Shown here piece by piece: positions 48,727 to 56,382 of a stretch of DNA of 64,000 bases. Made by a program: the position numbers and the translations under genes. The notes beneath the pieces were generated by a model. The model did no database searches. It was not told the origin of the DNA and was given only the letters and a program-made list of their open reading frames with translations. Origin of the DNA: Microvirga sp. Mcv34 (lineage in GTDB: Bacteria > Pseudomonadota > Alphaproteobacteria > Rhizobiales > Beijerinckiaceae). The stretch's first letter is position 1; each line of letters starts with the position of its first letter. The stretch is taken from NCBI RefSeq assembly GCF_024519725.1, contig NZ_JALJRK010000015.1, forward strand, positions 32,609 to 96,608, in the 5' to 3' direction.

Positions 48727-49488
48727 CTACCAGGGAGGATGGCGAAGGAGGACGACGAGCGCCACGATGGCGCTCACGGCGGAAATGCCTCCGAACGCGA
48801 TCAGGAGCGTGACGGCTCTTCGCATCGGGCGGTCGACGGAGGATCCGAGGTTATCGATCTGCTTTCCGAAATCCGCCAGGACACGGTCGAAGCGCATGTG
48901 GAAGACTTCGATGTCGGAGATCTTCTGGGCGAGGTCTGTCTGATTGGCCCGGACGACGTCGAGTGCCGCCGCGATGCCGTTCTCCTCGGCAACGATCTCG
49001 TTGATCTGCGTCGAGGTTCCGCGAAGGCTCTCGACGGCTTCGCGCTGCAGGATCTGCGAACGGCGTTGTGCTTCGATGAGCAGTTCGAGCCGATCGAACA
49101 CCCGGTTCAGCGGCGCGTTGATCGCAGCCTCGGCCGCGCGCTCGTCCTGGCTCGGAGCCTGCAGGACGAGTTCCTCGCCGGTCGACGGGGAGATTGCGAT
49201 GACCGAAAGGTCTGCCGTACCTTGGCCGGCATTGTCGGGTAGCTCGATCTCGAAGGCGTAGCCGCCGTCGCCGATCCCGTTGCGGCGCAGGTCGACGCGC
49301 GGCATGTCGGCCGTGGTCGATGCGAGGTTCTTTCCGTTCAGGGTGATCCGAACGAGCAGACGCTCCGTCGGCCGGGCGCGATCCCAGACCCATCCGAACA
49401 GGCGCCGTCCTTCGATGGCATCGACGCGGCCCTGGAGCTGCGGACCCGCCGGTACGGCCACTGCATTCTTTGACTGTGCTGTGCTCAT
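48727..49488 (-). CDS. coiled-coil, C-terminally membrane-anchored glycan-operon protein
   Basis: The 253-residue protein starts with a beta module (about residues 18-105: LFGWVWDRARPTERLLVRIT, DMPRVDLRRNGIGDGGYAFE) also seen in the operon's GT2-type proteins. Residues of about 120-218 form a probable coiled coil, and residues of about 225-247 a single membrane helix (AVTLLIAFGGISAVSAIVAL) with only six residues after it. This is a tail-anchored layout with the bulk in the cytoplasm. It may tether the glycosyltransferases to the membrane. Its start overlaps the upstream glycosyltransferase stop by four bases. No known function. Confidence 0.7.
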   Translation of the reverse strand: MSTAQSKNAVAVPAGPQLQGRVDAIEGRRLFGWVWDRARPTERLLVRITLNGKNLASTTADMPRVDLRRNGIGDGGYAFEIELPDNAGQGTADLSVIAISPSTGEELVLQAPSQDERAAEAAINAPLNRVFDRLELLIEAQRRSQILQREAVESLRGTSTQINEIVAEENGIAAALDVVRANQTDLAQKISDIEVFHMRFDRVLADFGKQIDNLGSSVDRPMRRAVTLLIAFGGISAVSAIVALVVLLRHPPW

Positions 49489-50771
49489 GCCGCATTCGCC
49501 TTCAGTTCAATGATGTCGGCGCCTTTGAGGAGGCTGCGGTAGAGAGAGAGGTGACGATCCGCGACGGTCGTCATGTCGTCCGGCGGCGTGATCCCGCTCA
49601 CCAGCGTCTCCCAGAGATCGGGTGTCTCGATGGCCTGCCGCATGGTGCGGGCGAGCAGGGACGGGTCGTCGGGGCGGACATGCAGTCCGTCGATCCCGTC
49701 CCGGACGGCTTCTGCCATTCCCCCGATCCCACTGGCGATGACAGGACGTCGATGCGCGAACGCCTCCTGGATCACCAGGGGAGCGTTCTCCCACCAGATC
49801 GACGGCACCACCACCCAGTCGACGGCCGCCATCAGGCCCGCAATGTCCTCGCGCCCGTAGGGGCCGAGCCGGACGACCTGAGGTTCCGTTTCCGAGAGAA
49901 GAGTGTCGATCTTCTCGACGAACTCCTTGGCCTGGAACGGCGCGCCGCCATGCAGGCGAAGCTCGAAATCCTCGATGCCGTCAGCGATGAGGCGCTGAGC
50001 CGCCTTGAGGAGAACGGGAATGCCCTTCCAGGGGTTGAGATTGCCGAAATATCCGAACACGGACCGCCGGCCCGACGGAGCCGCTCGGTGCGCGGACGGC
50101 ACAACGGCAGGGCGACCATTCGGGACGATCTCGATCGAACCGGACGGGAGGCCCCAGCTCACGAACCGCTCCTTGAGGAAGCGGCTGGGAGCGATGAAAC
50201 GGTGAACCTGTTCGAGATGGGTCCGGATATACGTCTCGCGCAAAAGAAAGCGGTCTGCCGCGATGTCCGGGAAGCATCCGTTGCAGCGATGGGGAGACGC
50301 GCGGTCGCAACGTTCCTTGCCCGATGTCCGCATCATCAACCCGTCATGGGCGCAGATGGGGAAGTAGTCGTGGAGCGTCATGACGATGCGGGCATTCGGA
50401 AGAATGCGGCGCACCAATGCGATGAACTCCACGCCCATGAGCAGGACATGGTGGATGTGGACGATGTCGGGGCGGAAGTCCTCGAGCAGACTGACGAGAT
50501 GAGGCACGACGCCGTAAGCGTCGATCTGGCTCAGGTTGAACTGGTCGAAATGCCCGCACCACATGACGACTTCGTCCGGCGCGCCTCCGGGTGACTGGAA
50601 GCTCGTTCCCGGCCTTTGTCCGCGATGAAGGTTGTTCGTCGCCGCGAGGAACAGGGCTTCCACGTCCGGGCGCGAGCGGTACTCGCGGAACAGATCATGG
50701 GCGAGGATTTCCGTCCCGCCGGGATGGAAATCCGGATGATTGTGGGCAACGACCAGAACGCGGGTTGTCAC
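49485..50771 (-). CDS. family 4 glycosyltransferase
   Basis: The 428-residue protein starts at GTG 50771 (VTTRVLVVAHNHPDFHPGGT), which overlaps the methyltransferase stop by four bases; the longer frame upstream lies wholly inside that gene. It is a close paralogue of the GT at 45172: the same C-x14-C-x7-C-x2-C cluster (ending CDRASPHRCNGCFP), VPSIWWENAPLVIQEAFAHR and GGMAEAVRDGIDGLHV. It should add another sugar of the same class. Translation is coupled to the genes on both sides. Confidence 0.87.
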   Translation of the reverse strand: MTTRVLVVAHNHPDFHPGGTEILAHDLFREYRSRPDVEALFLAATNNLHRGQRPGTSFQSPGGAPDEVVMWCGHFDQFNLSQIDAYGVVPHLVSLLEDFRPDIVHIHHVLLMGVEFIALVRRILPNARIVMTLHDYFPICAHDGLMMRTSGKERCDRASPHRCNGCFPDIAADRFLLRETYIRTHLEQVHRFIAPSRFLKERFVSWGLPSGSIEIVPNGRPAVVPSAHRAAPSGRRSVFGYFGNLNPWKGIPVLLKAAQRLIADGIEDFELRLHGGAPFQAKEFVEKIDTLLSETEPQVVRLGPYGREDIAGLMAAVDWVVVPSIWWENAPLVIQEAFAHRRPVIASGIGGMAEAVRDGIDGLHVRPDDPSLLARTMRQAIETPDLWETLVSGITPPDDMTTVADRHLSLYRSLLKGADIIELKANAA

Positions 50772-51604
50772 GCGATCGACTCCGGCTTCACGGCGATGAT
50801 GACATCCTGGTAGTGGGCGCTCTCGATGCCACGCCAATGGCCGAGGCTCAGGCGGCGGATCTGAAGGCCGGCCTTCTTGAGAACGTCTTCGATGATTCCC
50901 GCATCGAAGCCGATGGCGCCGAGCGGTGCCAGAGGATCGCCGTACCACGTGCCGGGATTTTTTCCCCGCGTGAAGCGCGGACGGGCAGCCTGCCTGTCCG
51001 GATCTCCCGCGGCGACCACGAAGGCGGTCAGGAACAGACGCCCGCCGGGCCTCAGCAGACGCATGACCTCCCGTGCGTAGGCGGCAATCTCCGCTTCCGG
51101 CAGATGGGTCGCGACGGACACCATCGTGATGAAGTCGAACTTGGCGTCGGAGAAGGGCAGCACGATCTCATGGCCTGCAATCGCTCCGCCCGGGTTGTAC
51201 AATTCGTGGGCCACATCCACGCGGCAGAACCGGAAGTTCGGGTAGGCCGCCGTAATGTTCTGCACGCACCACTCGATGCCCGCATTCACGGGATCGATGC
51301 CCTCGTACTGGGCTTTCTCGGGATCGAGGTACTGCGTCAGCGGAACGGCCATTCGTCCGATGCCGCAACCGATGTCGAGCACCGAGTCGGAAGGCTGAAG
51401 CCCGCCGATGCGAACGAAGTGGCCGAGATATTCGGCGCCGATCGCGCGATAGTCGCCATCGCCCACGAAGACGTTCTCCGGCGGAGGTGCCGGGAGGGAA
51501 ACATCCTGCCTGATCCGTTCCATCAGATGCTGCAGGATCGCGTCCGCATTCGGATCGAGGCTCTGGGCATGCGAGGCGTTCGTGAGATCGAACTGCGCAT
51601 TCAT
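50768..51604 (-). CDS. class I SAM-dependent methyltransferase
   Basis: The 278-residue protein starts at ATG 51604. The SAM-binding motif I is VLDIGCGIGRMAVPLTQYLD, followed by an acidic residue at the end of beta2 (YEGIDPVN) and motif FDFITMVSVATHLPEAEI. It probably methylates a sugar or a polymer end in the glycan pathway; chain-end methylation can stop elongation in other O-antigen systems. It overlaps the upstream GT2 stop (ATGA) and the downstream GT4 start (GTGA). Confidence 0.88.
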   Translation of the reverse strand: MNAQFDLTNASHAQSLDPNADAILQHLMERIRQDVSLPAPPPENVFVGDGDYRAIGAEYLGHFVRIGGLQPSDSVLDIGCGIGRMAVPLTQYLDPEKAQYEGIDPVNAGIEWCVQNITAAYPNFRFCRVDVAHELYNPGGAIAGHEIVLPFSDAKFDFITMVSVATHLPEAEIAAYAREVMRLLRPGGRLFLTAFVVAAGDPDRQAARPRFTRGKNPGTWYGDPLAPLGAIGFDAGIIEDVLKKAGLQIRRLSLGHWRGIESAHYQDVIIAVKPESIA

Positions 51605-53835
51605 ATGGCGACATTCCTTCCTTTGCGAGGACGTCCGGTCTGCATCGCGGCAATCATGACATCGCGCCAGCGCTCGGTGTGAAGAGCGCAATTGTACTGC
51701 CAGGCGATCCCGCGCATGTACTCGGCGTTGAGAGACATCGACCGCCGTTCGAGGTGGTAGAGTTCGATGTCGGGGACGTACGCGATCTTGCGCTCCGTCA
51801 TGGTTATTTTGAGGCAGAGATCGCTGTCTTCGTAATCTCCGACCACATAATCCTCCGTGAAGCCACCAACGGATTCGAACAAGGATCGCGTGGTGACGAT
51901 GCAGGCGCCGGTCACAGCGGGAACGACGCGCTCCTCGCAGGCCGGTGCATAATCGCGCGGCATGCCTTTGTGAAAATGCTGGTTGAGCCAGTAGCCGCGA
52001 TGATCCTGCGAGAAGTACATGCCCGCGTGCTGGATCGATCCGTCCTCGAACAGCAGCTTCGGCCCGACGGCACCGATCCGGCGACGGCCGTTCAACCGCG
52101 TAGCCATGGCTTCGAGCCATCCAGAGGCTACGGGGATGATGTCGGAATTCACCAAGGCCAGAACGTCGCCCTGGGCGACGGATGCGCCCACATTGTTGGC
52201 GCGCGCATAACCGCCGTTTCTCTCCATGACGACGAGAATGACCGGAAGACCGTAGATGAGATGAAGGCCTCCCAGGAGATGCTCGACCTCCTGGGCCTGC
52301 TCGGGGGAATCGAGCACGTAGATGAGCTCCGCATTCGCGCGAATCCATGGATCGGCCGCGAAGGCGGCGATCTGGAAGCGAAGGAACTCCAGGTTCCGAT
52401 ACAGCGGAATGATCATCGACGCTTTCGGGCGCTGCGGAGAGACGCCGATCCTGCGGATCGTGGGATGGCCGATGCGATGGCGGACCTGCGCGTGAAGATC
52501 GGCGATGGCCGGGCGCAGGACCTGGGCCAGAACGGTTTGATCCACGTGCTGCGCCGGGATGGCCCGCAGGGCCATGGCGCGAGCCTCGGACGGGTCGGCG
52601 GGTTGCGGGCGCGGCACGAGCGCATGCCGCGCGCCTGATTTCAGGCGCAGATGAAAGCGCGGCTGCAGGTTCTGCGCCGCGCCCGTACTGGTGGGGGCCA
52701 GAACCGCGAATCCTGTGGCTCCGAGGCGGGATCCTGTCGCCGGCCCGGCGACCTCGACCGGAAACGTGAAAAGCTCCTTCGTGAGATCCCGCGGCTCGTT
52801 CTCCGCGCTGCCGATCTCGATTCCTGCGAAGAGATTGACCGGGTCGCGATACCATCCCGTGACTAAAGTCCCTGCGGATGTCGCCAGGGCGGAGACGATC
52901 TCGGCCGACGGAGCCGTGAGGCTGCTCGACAAGCGGCGAGGGCGCAGGGGCGACCGCAATTGCAACTCGAGAGCATAGGCGGGCCCTGCGGCCGAACGTT
53001 CGGCGATCTCCCTCAGAACGTGCTCGCGCAGTCCAGGTGCTGCCTGCGCCTGCTCGTGGAACCAGCGTTCGATGGTGGGGAGCCGTGCGTCCGGCTTGAG
53101 CAGTCGTCGGACGGACAGGCCTCCGGGGCCGATCAGAATGAGAAGGGGGGCGTCGGTGGGAATGAGCGAGCGATCGATCAGAAGATGAACGACATCCCGC
53201 CCATCCTTGCCATTGCGAATTCTGTGGGGGAGCGCCGGGATGCGCGTCGGTCCGTTCCTGCCGAACGTATAGATCGCGTCGATCTTGCCGAATCCTGTGA
53301 CGAGCGATGTCCGCGCCAGGACGAAATCATCGGCGATCTGCGCGATGGCGACCGCCTGTCCGGGCGATGGGGCCATCCGCGAGAGAAGATCGTCGAGGAG
53401 GTCGATGAAGATCCTGTCCCGACGCAAGCGGAACATCGCGCCCCACACGTTGAACAGGGCCGACGCGAGGGCCACGCGACCGGGGCTGTCGATGCCGTCG
53501 ATCAAGTCCTCGGCATCCGCCGGCGCAGGTGCCGCATCGTGATTGATGGTGACGGACGTGCCGAGGCTGCGCGTTTCGATGCGGAGAGCAAGATCCGATC
53601 GCTCATGGCTAGGGCGCTGGAAGACCCAGAAGAGGCGTGCTCCGCCGCCGGGCAGGGAGAGACGCAGCGATGCGGACGGCCAGATGTCTTCGCCGTTGCT
53701 CTTGAGGCTTTGGGGCGAGCCCCGCTCGGCGTGTGGCACGTCCCAGGTGAGCAGAACCACGTCGCGCCCGATCGAGGCCACTTTGGGCGTGGCGAGATCG
53801 TCGGCTGTTGAGGTGAGCATGGCAAGATCCGCCAT
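51601..53835 (-). CDS. large family 2 glycosyltransferase with N-terminal accessory region
   Basis: The 744-residue protein starts at ATG 53835, preceded by GGAGA nine bases away. Residues of about 1-430 are an accessory region that contains the GW-type beta module (LVTGWYRDPVNLFAGIEIGS). Residues of about 455-744 are a GT-A domain with ASMIIPLYRNLEFLRFQIAA, the metal-site VNSDIIPVASGWL and the base region DYEDSDLCLKI. It is intact, unlike the GT2-like protein at 46487. It is the first gene of the glycan operon, just downstream of the RTX gene, the position held by expE2 in S. meliloti. Confidence 0.85.
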   Translation of the reverse strand: MADLAMLTSTADDLATPKVASIGRDVVLLTWDVPHAERGSPQSLKSNGEDIWPSASLRLSLPGGGARLFWVFQRPSHERSDLALRIETRSLGTSVTINHDAAPAPADAEDLIDGIDSPGRVALASALFNVWGAMFRLRRDRIFIDLLDDLLSRMAPSPGQAVAIAQIADDFVLARTSLVTGFGKIDAIYTFGRNGPTRIPALPHRIRNGKDGRDVVHLLIDRSLIPTDAPLLILIGPGGLSVRRLLKPDARLPTIERWFHEQAQAAPGLREHVLREIAERSAAGPAYALELQLRSPLRPRRLSSSLTAPSAEIVSALATSAGTLVTGWYRDPVNLFAGIEIGSAENEPRDLTKELFTFPVEVAGPATGSRLGATGFAVLAPTSTGAAQNLQPRFHLRLKSGARHALVPRPQPADPSEARAMALRAIPAQHVDQTVLAQVLRPAIADLHAQVRHRIGHPTIRRIGVSPQRPKASMIIPLYRNLEFLRFQIAAFAADPWIRANAELIYVLDSPEQAQEVEHLLGGLHLIYGLPVILVVMERNGGYARANNVGASVAQGDVLALVNSDIIPVASGWLEAMATRLNGRRRIGAVGPKLLFEDGSIQHAGMYFSQDHRGYWLNQHFHKGMPRDYAPACEERVVPAVTGACIVTTRSLFESVGGFTEDYVVGDYEDSDLCLKITMTERKIAYVPDIELYHLERRSMSLNAEYMRGIAWQYNCALHTERWRDVMIAAMQTGRPRKGRNVAI

Positions 53836-53863
53836 CGCTTTTTCGTCTCCATCTGTCCTTGTG

Positions 53864-53891
53864 GGATGCCGCAGAAGCGTCTGCGGCATCC
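53864..53891. terminator. 12-bp hairpin between RTX gene and glycan operon
   Basis: GGATGCCGCAGA (53864-53875) and TCTGCGGCATCC (53880-53891) form a perfect stem with a four-base loop. It lies 18 bases downstream of the RTX stop and 28 bases upstream of the first glycosyltransferase start. On the minus strand no T-tract follows, so it is better read as a stabilising or attenuating element that lets the RTX mRNA accumulate above the glycosyltransferase mRNA. Confidence 0.6.
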
Positions 53892-53909
53892 ACTTTTCGC
53901 AGAGGCCGA

Positions 53910-54650
53910 TCAGTGAACCGAGAAGTAGTCGCTCGGGTTGTTGTTGATGTCGTCGGCGTTCACGTTCACAAGGGTGACCGTATCGCCGTTGCCGAGATCA
54001 ACGATCGTGTTGTGTCCCACCTGGTGGACGCGGCTCGCAAGGTCTTCCGCCGAAGCGATATCGGTCCCGTTGATCCCCTTGGAGATCTGCAGGATGTCCT
54101 GGCCGGCTTTGAAGTCGAGGATGACGTCGTTGCCGCCGCCGCCGCTGAACACGAAGGTGTCGCGACCGGCGCCACCTTGAAGGATGTCGTCGCCTGCGCC
54201 GCCGTCCAGGATGTCGTCGCCCGATCCGCCGCGCAGGATGTCGTCGCCGGCACCGCCTTGGAGGATGTCGTCGCCGGAACCGCCTTCGAGAACATCGTTC
54301 CCGTCGCCGCCGAGGAGGACGTCATTGCCGTTTCCGCCGCGCAGATAATCGTCTCCGGCGCCGCCGAGCAGGATGTCATCCCCGTTGCCGCCGAACAGGA
54401 TGTCGTTTCCGGCATCGCCCTGGATCACGTCGGCGCCGTTGCCGCCGAACAGAACGTCGTCATCGGCTCCACCGGAGAGCCAATCATCGCCGTTGCCGCC
54501 GAAAAGCGTGTCCGCTCCAGCTCCGCCGGAGAGTGCGTCGCTGTCGGCGCCGCCGAAGATCAGGTCGTCGCCACCGTTTCCGAAGATCACATCCGGACCG
54601 TGGGTACCGTGCAAGACGTCGCTTGAGGCTCCACCACCAATAGTCGCCAT
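53910..54650 (-). CDS. RTX calcium-binding secreted protein (ExpE1/WgeA-like)
   Basis: The 246-residue protein starts at ATG 54650, with GGATGAGAG just upstream. Residues of about 14-167 are 17 uninterrupted Ca-binding nonapeptides (GGxGxDxLx consensus), with no other domain. The C-terminal 75 residues (TFVFSGGGGNDVILDFKAG ... NPSDYFSVH) form the non-cleaved type I secretion signal region. Its exporter is the ABC/HlyD pair just upstream. Position and type match ExpE1 of the S. meliloti galactoglucan locus, a secreted Ca-binding protein. It may bind or organise the exported polymer. Confidence 0.88.
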   Translation of the reverse strand: MATIGGGASSDVLHGTHGPDVIFGNGGDDLIFGGADSDALSGGAGADTLFGGNGDDWLSGGADDDVLFGGNGADVIQGDAGNDILFGGNGDDILLGGAGDDYLRGGNGNDVLLGGDGNDVLEGGSGDDILQGGAGDDILRGGSGDDILDGGAGDDILQGGAGRDTFVFSGGGGNDVILDFKAGQDILQISKGINGTDIASAEDLASRVHQVGHNTIVDLGNGDTVTLVNVNADDINNNPSDYFSVH

Positions 54651-54993
54651 ATCTCTCATCCTTGTTGTCGGCACCGGGCAAGCCGCGACGCACCCGGTTG
54701 CATGTTCGAGCCAAAATGAAGCGCTATTTGCGCAAGGAGATTTCCGGGATGTGCTTATATCGAGAATGTCCCGGCGAACACTAAGTAAATCACCAAGAAG
54801 TACTTGTAAATCCTAAAGTAGTATTTTCATTCGACATCAAATTACTATTATATATAAGACAATATTGTATTTAATTTATTTGAATGTATTTCGTGAATTA
54901 ATTCGATTTGTTTCGAAATTCGAACTATGTGTTGCGTGCGGTCGCCCACGGCCGAAAGGCCATTGAAAGGGAGCGCTTCTGAAGGGCTTCGGA
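54651..54993. promoter_or_regulatory. AT-rich promoter region upstream of the RTX gene
   Basis: This 343-base gap has no gene. The 54815-54935 part is strikingly AT-rich against GC-rich surroundings (runs such as TTACTATTATATATAAGACA). It holds the TTCGA-N2-TTCGAACT operator (54912-54926) about 260 bases from the RTX start, plus a further TTCGA half site at 54902. The distance implies a long leader or action of the regulator from upstream. The HlyD gene end lies on the right. Confidence 0.65.
54912..54926. promoter_or_regulatory. MarR/ExpG-type operator copy 2 (RTX promoter)
   Basis: TTCGA-AA-TTCGAACT matches TTCGA-GT-TTCGAACT in the marR/ABC divergent region (58324-58338) at all 13 defined positions. 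No other gene here would account for such sharing, so the MarR protein is the likely ligand. Confidence 0.65.
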
Positions 54994-56382
54994 TCATTCC
55001 TCCCGGAATGCGCGGTCGAAGCTTTCGGTGATGGGGGCGAGCAGGTAGTCGACGGCGCGCCGGGGTTTGTTGACGATCAGGACTTCGGCCGGCATGCCTG
55101 GATAGAGAGTGACCTTGGAATTCGCCTTGAGGCTTTCCGGCGCGATCTCGGCGCGTGCGACGAAGTAGGCATAGTTGTTGCGGTCGTCCATCTGCTGATC
55201 GGCCGAGAGATAAGTCAGCTTTCCCGCGAGAGGCGGCGTGCTGCGGCTGTTATAGGCGGTCAGCCGGATCTGAACCGGCGCGCCGACGCGAACCGAATCG
55301 ACGTCGCGCAGGCCGATCTTGGCCTCGACGATGAGCGGCTCGTTCTCCGGCACGATGTCGAGGATGGGCTGGCCGGCGCCGATGACGCTGCCGAGGGTAT
55401 GGGAGCGGATGTTGGTCACGATGCCCTTCTCCGGGGAGACGATCTCGACGCGTCGCAGAATGTCGGTGGCGGCATCGATCCGCCCGACCGTATCGGCGAG
55501 TTCGAGCTGGGCGGTCTGGATGTCCGATGCGACCTGCTGCTGGAAGTCGTTGCCGAGGGAAAGGATCTCCAGCTCCGCCGCTGCCTTGGCCTGTTCGGCT
55601 TTCGCCTTGCGGGACAGCAATTCGCCGGCATTGCCCTTGAGCTGACTTTCGCGCGTCTGCATTTCCGTGAGGCGCGGACGCGGCGCGTAACCCTTCTCGA
55701 CGAGGCCTGCGATGGCCTTGAGCTCCCGGTCGAGCAGTTCCGCCTGCCGGGTATTCGCCTCGGTCTGAGACTTCACGGCTTCGAGTTCCGCCACCTGCTG
55801 GGCGATGGTCTTGCGCTGGATGTCGACGCGCCGTTCGAACATCTCGCGCCGCGCCGTGAAGTACTTTCTTTCGGCGCTCAGGATGTCCTCGGCCGTTGGC
55901 CCGCCCGCCTGGAGCAGGGCATCCGGAAAGGTGAGGTCGTTCAGCCCGGCCTGCTCGGCGCGCAGACGCACGAGCCGCGCCTCGAGGCCGAGCCGTCTCG
56001 AGCGAAGCTGCTCGAGCTCGGCCTTCGCCCGCGTGTCGTCGAGACGCAGCAGCGGCTGCCCGGCCTTTACCACCTCGCCCTCATGAGCCAGCAGGGTCTT
56101 GAGGATGCCGCCTTCGAGATGGCTGATGGTCTTGCGCTTGGAATCGACCACGACGGTGGCCGTGGCAATCGCGGCGCTGTCCAGATGCGCCGAGAAGGCC
56201 CATGTGGTGAGGCCGCCGAGGCCGAGGAAGATCGTCGCCAGACCGGCGATCACCGGTCCGCGATAGGACGGCTCGCCCGGATCCCGGGGCGGCAAGCGAT
56301 CTCTCGTGGCTTCGACATGCACGGTCGCATAGGTCGCCGGCATGGACGGCTTTCGTTCCATGATCTCAGAACGCTTTCTCAT
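54994..56382 (-). CDS. type I secretion periplasmic adaptor (HlyD family, ExpD2/WgdB-like)
   Basis: The 462-residue membrane-fusion protein has one membrane helix (about residues 44-64, VIAGLATIFLGLGGLTTWAF), lipoyl-like halves (KTISHLEGGILKTLLAHEGE), a long helical hairpin (about 120-310) and a C-terminal barrel ending PITESFDRAFREE. The last residues resemble those of the adaptor at 29861, which suggests the same class. Its start overlaps the ABC gene stop by four bases (ATGA). It should pair with the ABC protein to export the small RTX protein. Confidence 0.9.
   Translation of the reverse strand: MRKRSEIMERKPSMPATYATVHVEATRDRLPPRDPGEPSYRGPVIAGLATIFLGLGGLTTWAFSAHLDSAAIATATVVVDSKRKTISHLEGGILKTLLAHEGEVVKAGQPLLRLDDTRAKAELEQLRSRRLGLEARLVRLRAEQAGLNDLTFPDALLQAGGPTAEDILSAERKYFTARREMFERRVDIQRKTIAQQVAELEAVKSQTEANTRQAELLDRELKAIAGLVEKGYAPRPRLTEMQTRESQLKGNAGELLSRKAKAEQAKAAAELEILSLGNDFQQQVASDIQTAQLELADTVGRIDAATDILRRVEIVSPEKGIVTNIRSHTLGSVIGAGQPILDIVPENEPLIVEAKIGLRDVDSVRVGAPVQIRLTAYNSRSTPPLAGKLTYLSADQQMDDRNNYAYFVARAEIAPESLKANSKVTLYPGMPAEVLIVNKPRRAVDYLLAPITESFDRAFREE

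Noticed and set aside
51605..52855. Upstream extension of the methyltransferase into the GT2 gene
   Set aside because: The extra 417 codons are a shadow frame of the GT2; ATG 51604 forms the ATGA overlap usual in this operon.
53859..54626. 255-residue plus-strand frame opposite the small RTX gene
   Set aside because: Its regular EDVVAG-like repeat is the reverse complement of the RTX nonapeptides.
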